DNA of 64,000 nucleotides from the NCBI GenBank assembly GCA_009667805.1, contig CM019063.1, positions 197,946,954 through 198,010,953 on the forward strand, written 5' to 3'. The notes beneath the pieces are model-generated. The model was not told the DNA's origin, ran no database searches, and was given only the letters and a program-made list of their open reading frames with translations. This stretch comes from Leptobrachium leishanense (Eukaryota > Chordata > Amphibia > Anura > Megophryidae). Position numbers and translations under genes: made by a program. Shown piece after piece: positions 61,830-64,000 of this stretch (positions are counted from its first letter, which is position 1; every line of letters begins with the position of its first letter).

Positions 61830-64000
61830 ATACATAGTTACATAGTTATATAGGCTGAAAAAAGACATACGTCCATCAGGTTCAGCCTCTCCCACATAAC
61901 CTACTGTTGTTGATCCAAAAGAAGGCAAAAAACCCAGTCTGAAATGCTTGCCAATATACAACATACTGGGAAAAAATTCCTTCTTGACCCCAGAATGGCA
62001 GTCAGATTTCTCCTTGGATCAAGAAGCTTTTACCCACATATTAAATATTATAACCCTTAATATTGTGTCTGCAGGAAGTCATCCAGTCGTTTTTTAAAAG
62101 TCTGTACAGACTCTGACCCAACCACCTCAACAGGCAGAGAATTCCACAGCTTTATTGTTCTCACCGTAAAATAACCCTTCCTATGCTTTAGGCTGAATTT
62201 TTTTTCTTCCAGTCTAAATTGGTGACCCCTTGTCCTGTGTTTAGTCCTGTTAATGAATAGGTTATCAGACAATGGTTTATAATGGCCCCGTATATATATT
62301 TATATAAGGTTATCAGATCCCCTCTAAGGCGCCGTTTCTCTAAACTAAACAGGTTTAAGCTTGTTAGTCTTTCCTCATAACTTAACCCTTCCATTCCCCT
62401 TATTAATTTAGTTGCCTGTCTCTGCACTTTTTCTAGCGCTATAATATCTTTTTTTAAGACAGGTGCCAAAATTGCACGGCATATTCAAGGTGCGGCTATA
62501 ACAAATAGTTGTCTCGCATTTAAAACTGTAGGATACGTAAAATATACAAAATCTCAAAAAATATATATATACGTATCTTTTTCAGTGCATCTTCAGGTGG
62601 TTCCTCCTTTCCACCCAAACGACTGAATTTCACAAAATAATGGAAGTGCACTGAAAATATGAGGCAAAAAACACCAACATAGCGTTATACTGACACAGGT
62701 TAGGTGTAATTAATATTCATTTTTATCTTGTAAGCGCCAGTTTGTAGCAGGGGTAATTACACCTAACCTGTGTCAGTATAACGCTATGTTGGTGTTTTTT
62801 GCCTCATATTTTCAGTGCACTTCCATTATTTTGTGATATTCAAGGTGCGGTCTGACCATTGATTTATACAGGGGCAAAATTATGTTTTCATCCCGAGAGT
62901 GAACTCCCCTTTTAATGCATGCCAATACTTTGCTGGCCTTGGCGGCTGCTGTTTGACATTGCACATTGTTACTTAGTTTGAAGTCTATGATTATTCCCAA
63001 ATCCTTCTCCTGCTTGGATTTCCCTAACTCTGTACCATTTAGGGTATAAATTACTTGTGTGTTCTTCACTCCAAAGTGCATAACTTTGCATTTATCTAGA
63101 TTAAATTTCATCTGCCATTTAAGTGCCCAGTCCCCCAATCTATCTAAATCCCTCTGCAGCGAAGTAACATCCTGCTCACATTGTATTACTTTTCCTAGTT
63201 TTATGTCATCTGCAAACACTGATACATGGCTTTCAATGCCTATCTCAAGGTCATTTATAAATAAATTGAATAGTATTGGTCCTATAACAGACTCCTGAGG
63301 GACACTGCTTACCACTGATGTCCATCTTGAAAATGTACCATTTATGACCACTCTCTGTACCCTATCTTTTAGCCAGTTTTCTATCCAAGAACAAGTATTT
63401 TCATCTAGACCAATTTTTCTTAATTTAAATAGTAACCTTTTGTGTGGAACTGTGTCGAAAGATTTGGCAAAATCTAAGTAAATCACATCCACTGCGACCC
63501 CCTGATCTATACTTCTACTTACTTCCTCATAGAACGTAATTAGGTTAGTCTGACATGATCTGTGTTTCATGAAACCATGCTGATTTTTGCCAATTACATT
63601 ATACCTCCCAATAAATTCCTGAATATTATCCCTTAGTAACCCCTCAAATACTTTCCCAGCCACAGATGTTAAGCTCACAGGTCTATAATTCCCAGGCACA
63701 AATTTTAAACCTTTCTTAAATATAGGGACCACGTCAGCTTTTCTCCAATCCTCTGGTACTATTCCTGAAAGAAAAGAATCTCGAAAGATTAAGAACAGAG
63801 GTTTACATATTTCAACACATAGCTCTCTCAGTACTCGCGGGTGAATTCCATCTGGCCCTGGGGCTTTATTCACATTGTTTAATTTCTGCAAAACCTTGTC
63901 CTGAGTCAACCAGTCACTTTGTATTAGTACGTTTTTATTAATGAATTTCATGTCTCCTGTTATAGGTTTCTCTTTGATAAATACTGAAGAAAAATAATCA
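61830..64000 (-). mobile_element. CR1-like LINE, 3' portion, continues past window end
   Basis: A minus open frame of about 370 codons (62838-63951) carries RT blocks in order: NKAPGPDGIHPRVLRELC, NYRPVSLTSVAGKVFEGLL, QHGFMKHRSCQTNLITF, VDVIYLDFAKSFDTVPHKR, FADDIKLG (active site), DLGIIIDFKLS and VRPHLEY. The family VPQGSVLGP reads VPQESVIGP here. After an insertion (62496-62835) it resumes with [20 protein letters not shown] and runs to the 3' end with an AACTATGT-like tail near 61830. Confidence 0.9.
62496..62835. mobile_element. 340-bp insertion with perfect inverted arms in the CR1 LINE
   Basis: Flanked by a perfect 15-bp direct repeat, ATATTCAAGGTGCGG, at 62481-62495 and 62836-62850, which is the duplicated LINE target. 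Arms at 62631-62712 and 62754-62835 are exact reverse complements over about 82 bp, separated by a 41-bp loop. The right arm ends at the insertion boundary. The long duplication suggests target-primed retrotransposition rather than cut-and-paste. Confidence 0.85.

Overview
This is vertebrate nuclear DNA, most likely from a frog outside Xenopus. The coding exons read as one amphibian-like SLC12A6 gene. The rest is a dense mixture of Tc1, hAT, TTAA-flanked foldback, L2-like, CR1-like and L1/Tx1-like repeats of the kind that fills anuran introns. There is no bacterial-style gene organisation. The species is inferred from repeat content, not proven.

The only host gene I can support is slc12a6 (K-Cl cotransporter KCC3), on the minus strand. 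Two alternative first coding exons are visible: 1a (52017..51795, KCC3a-type N-terminus) and 1b (42698..42593, KCC3b-type N-terminus). Both end in phase 1 and can splice to the same exon 2. Twenty-one shared exons (2 to 22) follow down to position 642. All GT/AG borders and phases agree, giving 993 codons from the Met at 52017. The last C-terminal exons lie beyond base 1. A CpG-rich block at about 53.0-53.3 kb is a plausible promoter for the 1a transcript.

Layout, high to low coordinate: 61.8-64.0 kb, CR1-like LINE running off the window; 57.17-60.56 kb, hAT element with a perfect 8-bp target duplication, a minisatellite, duplicated hairpins and a second hAT nested inside; 53-57 kb, upstream flank with foldback elements; 51.8-52.0 kb, exon 1a; 43-51 kb, intron between the alternative first exons, holding a solo LTR, GC-rich MITEs and an array of a 14-bp motif separated by unrelated spacers; 42.6 kb, exon 1b; 37.9-39.9 kb, exons 2-6; 32.1-38.0 kb, intron 6 with two abutting Tc1 elements, each split by a hAT insertion; 30.4-32.1 kb, exons 7-8; 12.1-30.4 kb, large intron 8 with a near-complete Tc1, three LINE remnants, L1-like ORF1 debris and SINEs; 0.6-12.1 kb, exons 9-22.

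I found no functional second gene, tRNA, rRNA or true CRISPR locus. The most unusual structures are the 14-bp motif array (43.7-46.6 kb), a fresh insertion with perfect 82-bp inverted arms in the CR1 LINE (62.5-62.8 kb), and a LINE and SINE that share a 3' tail within this window.
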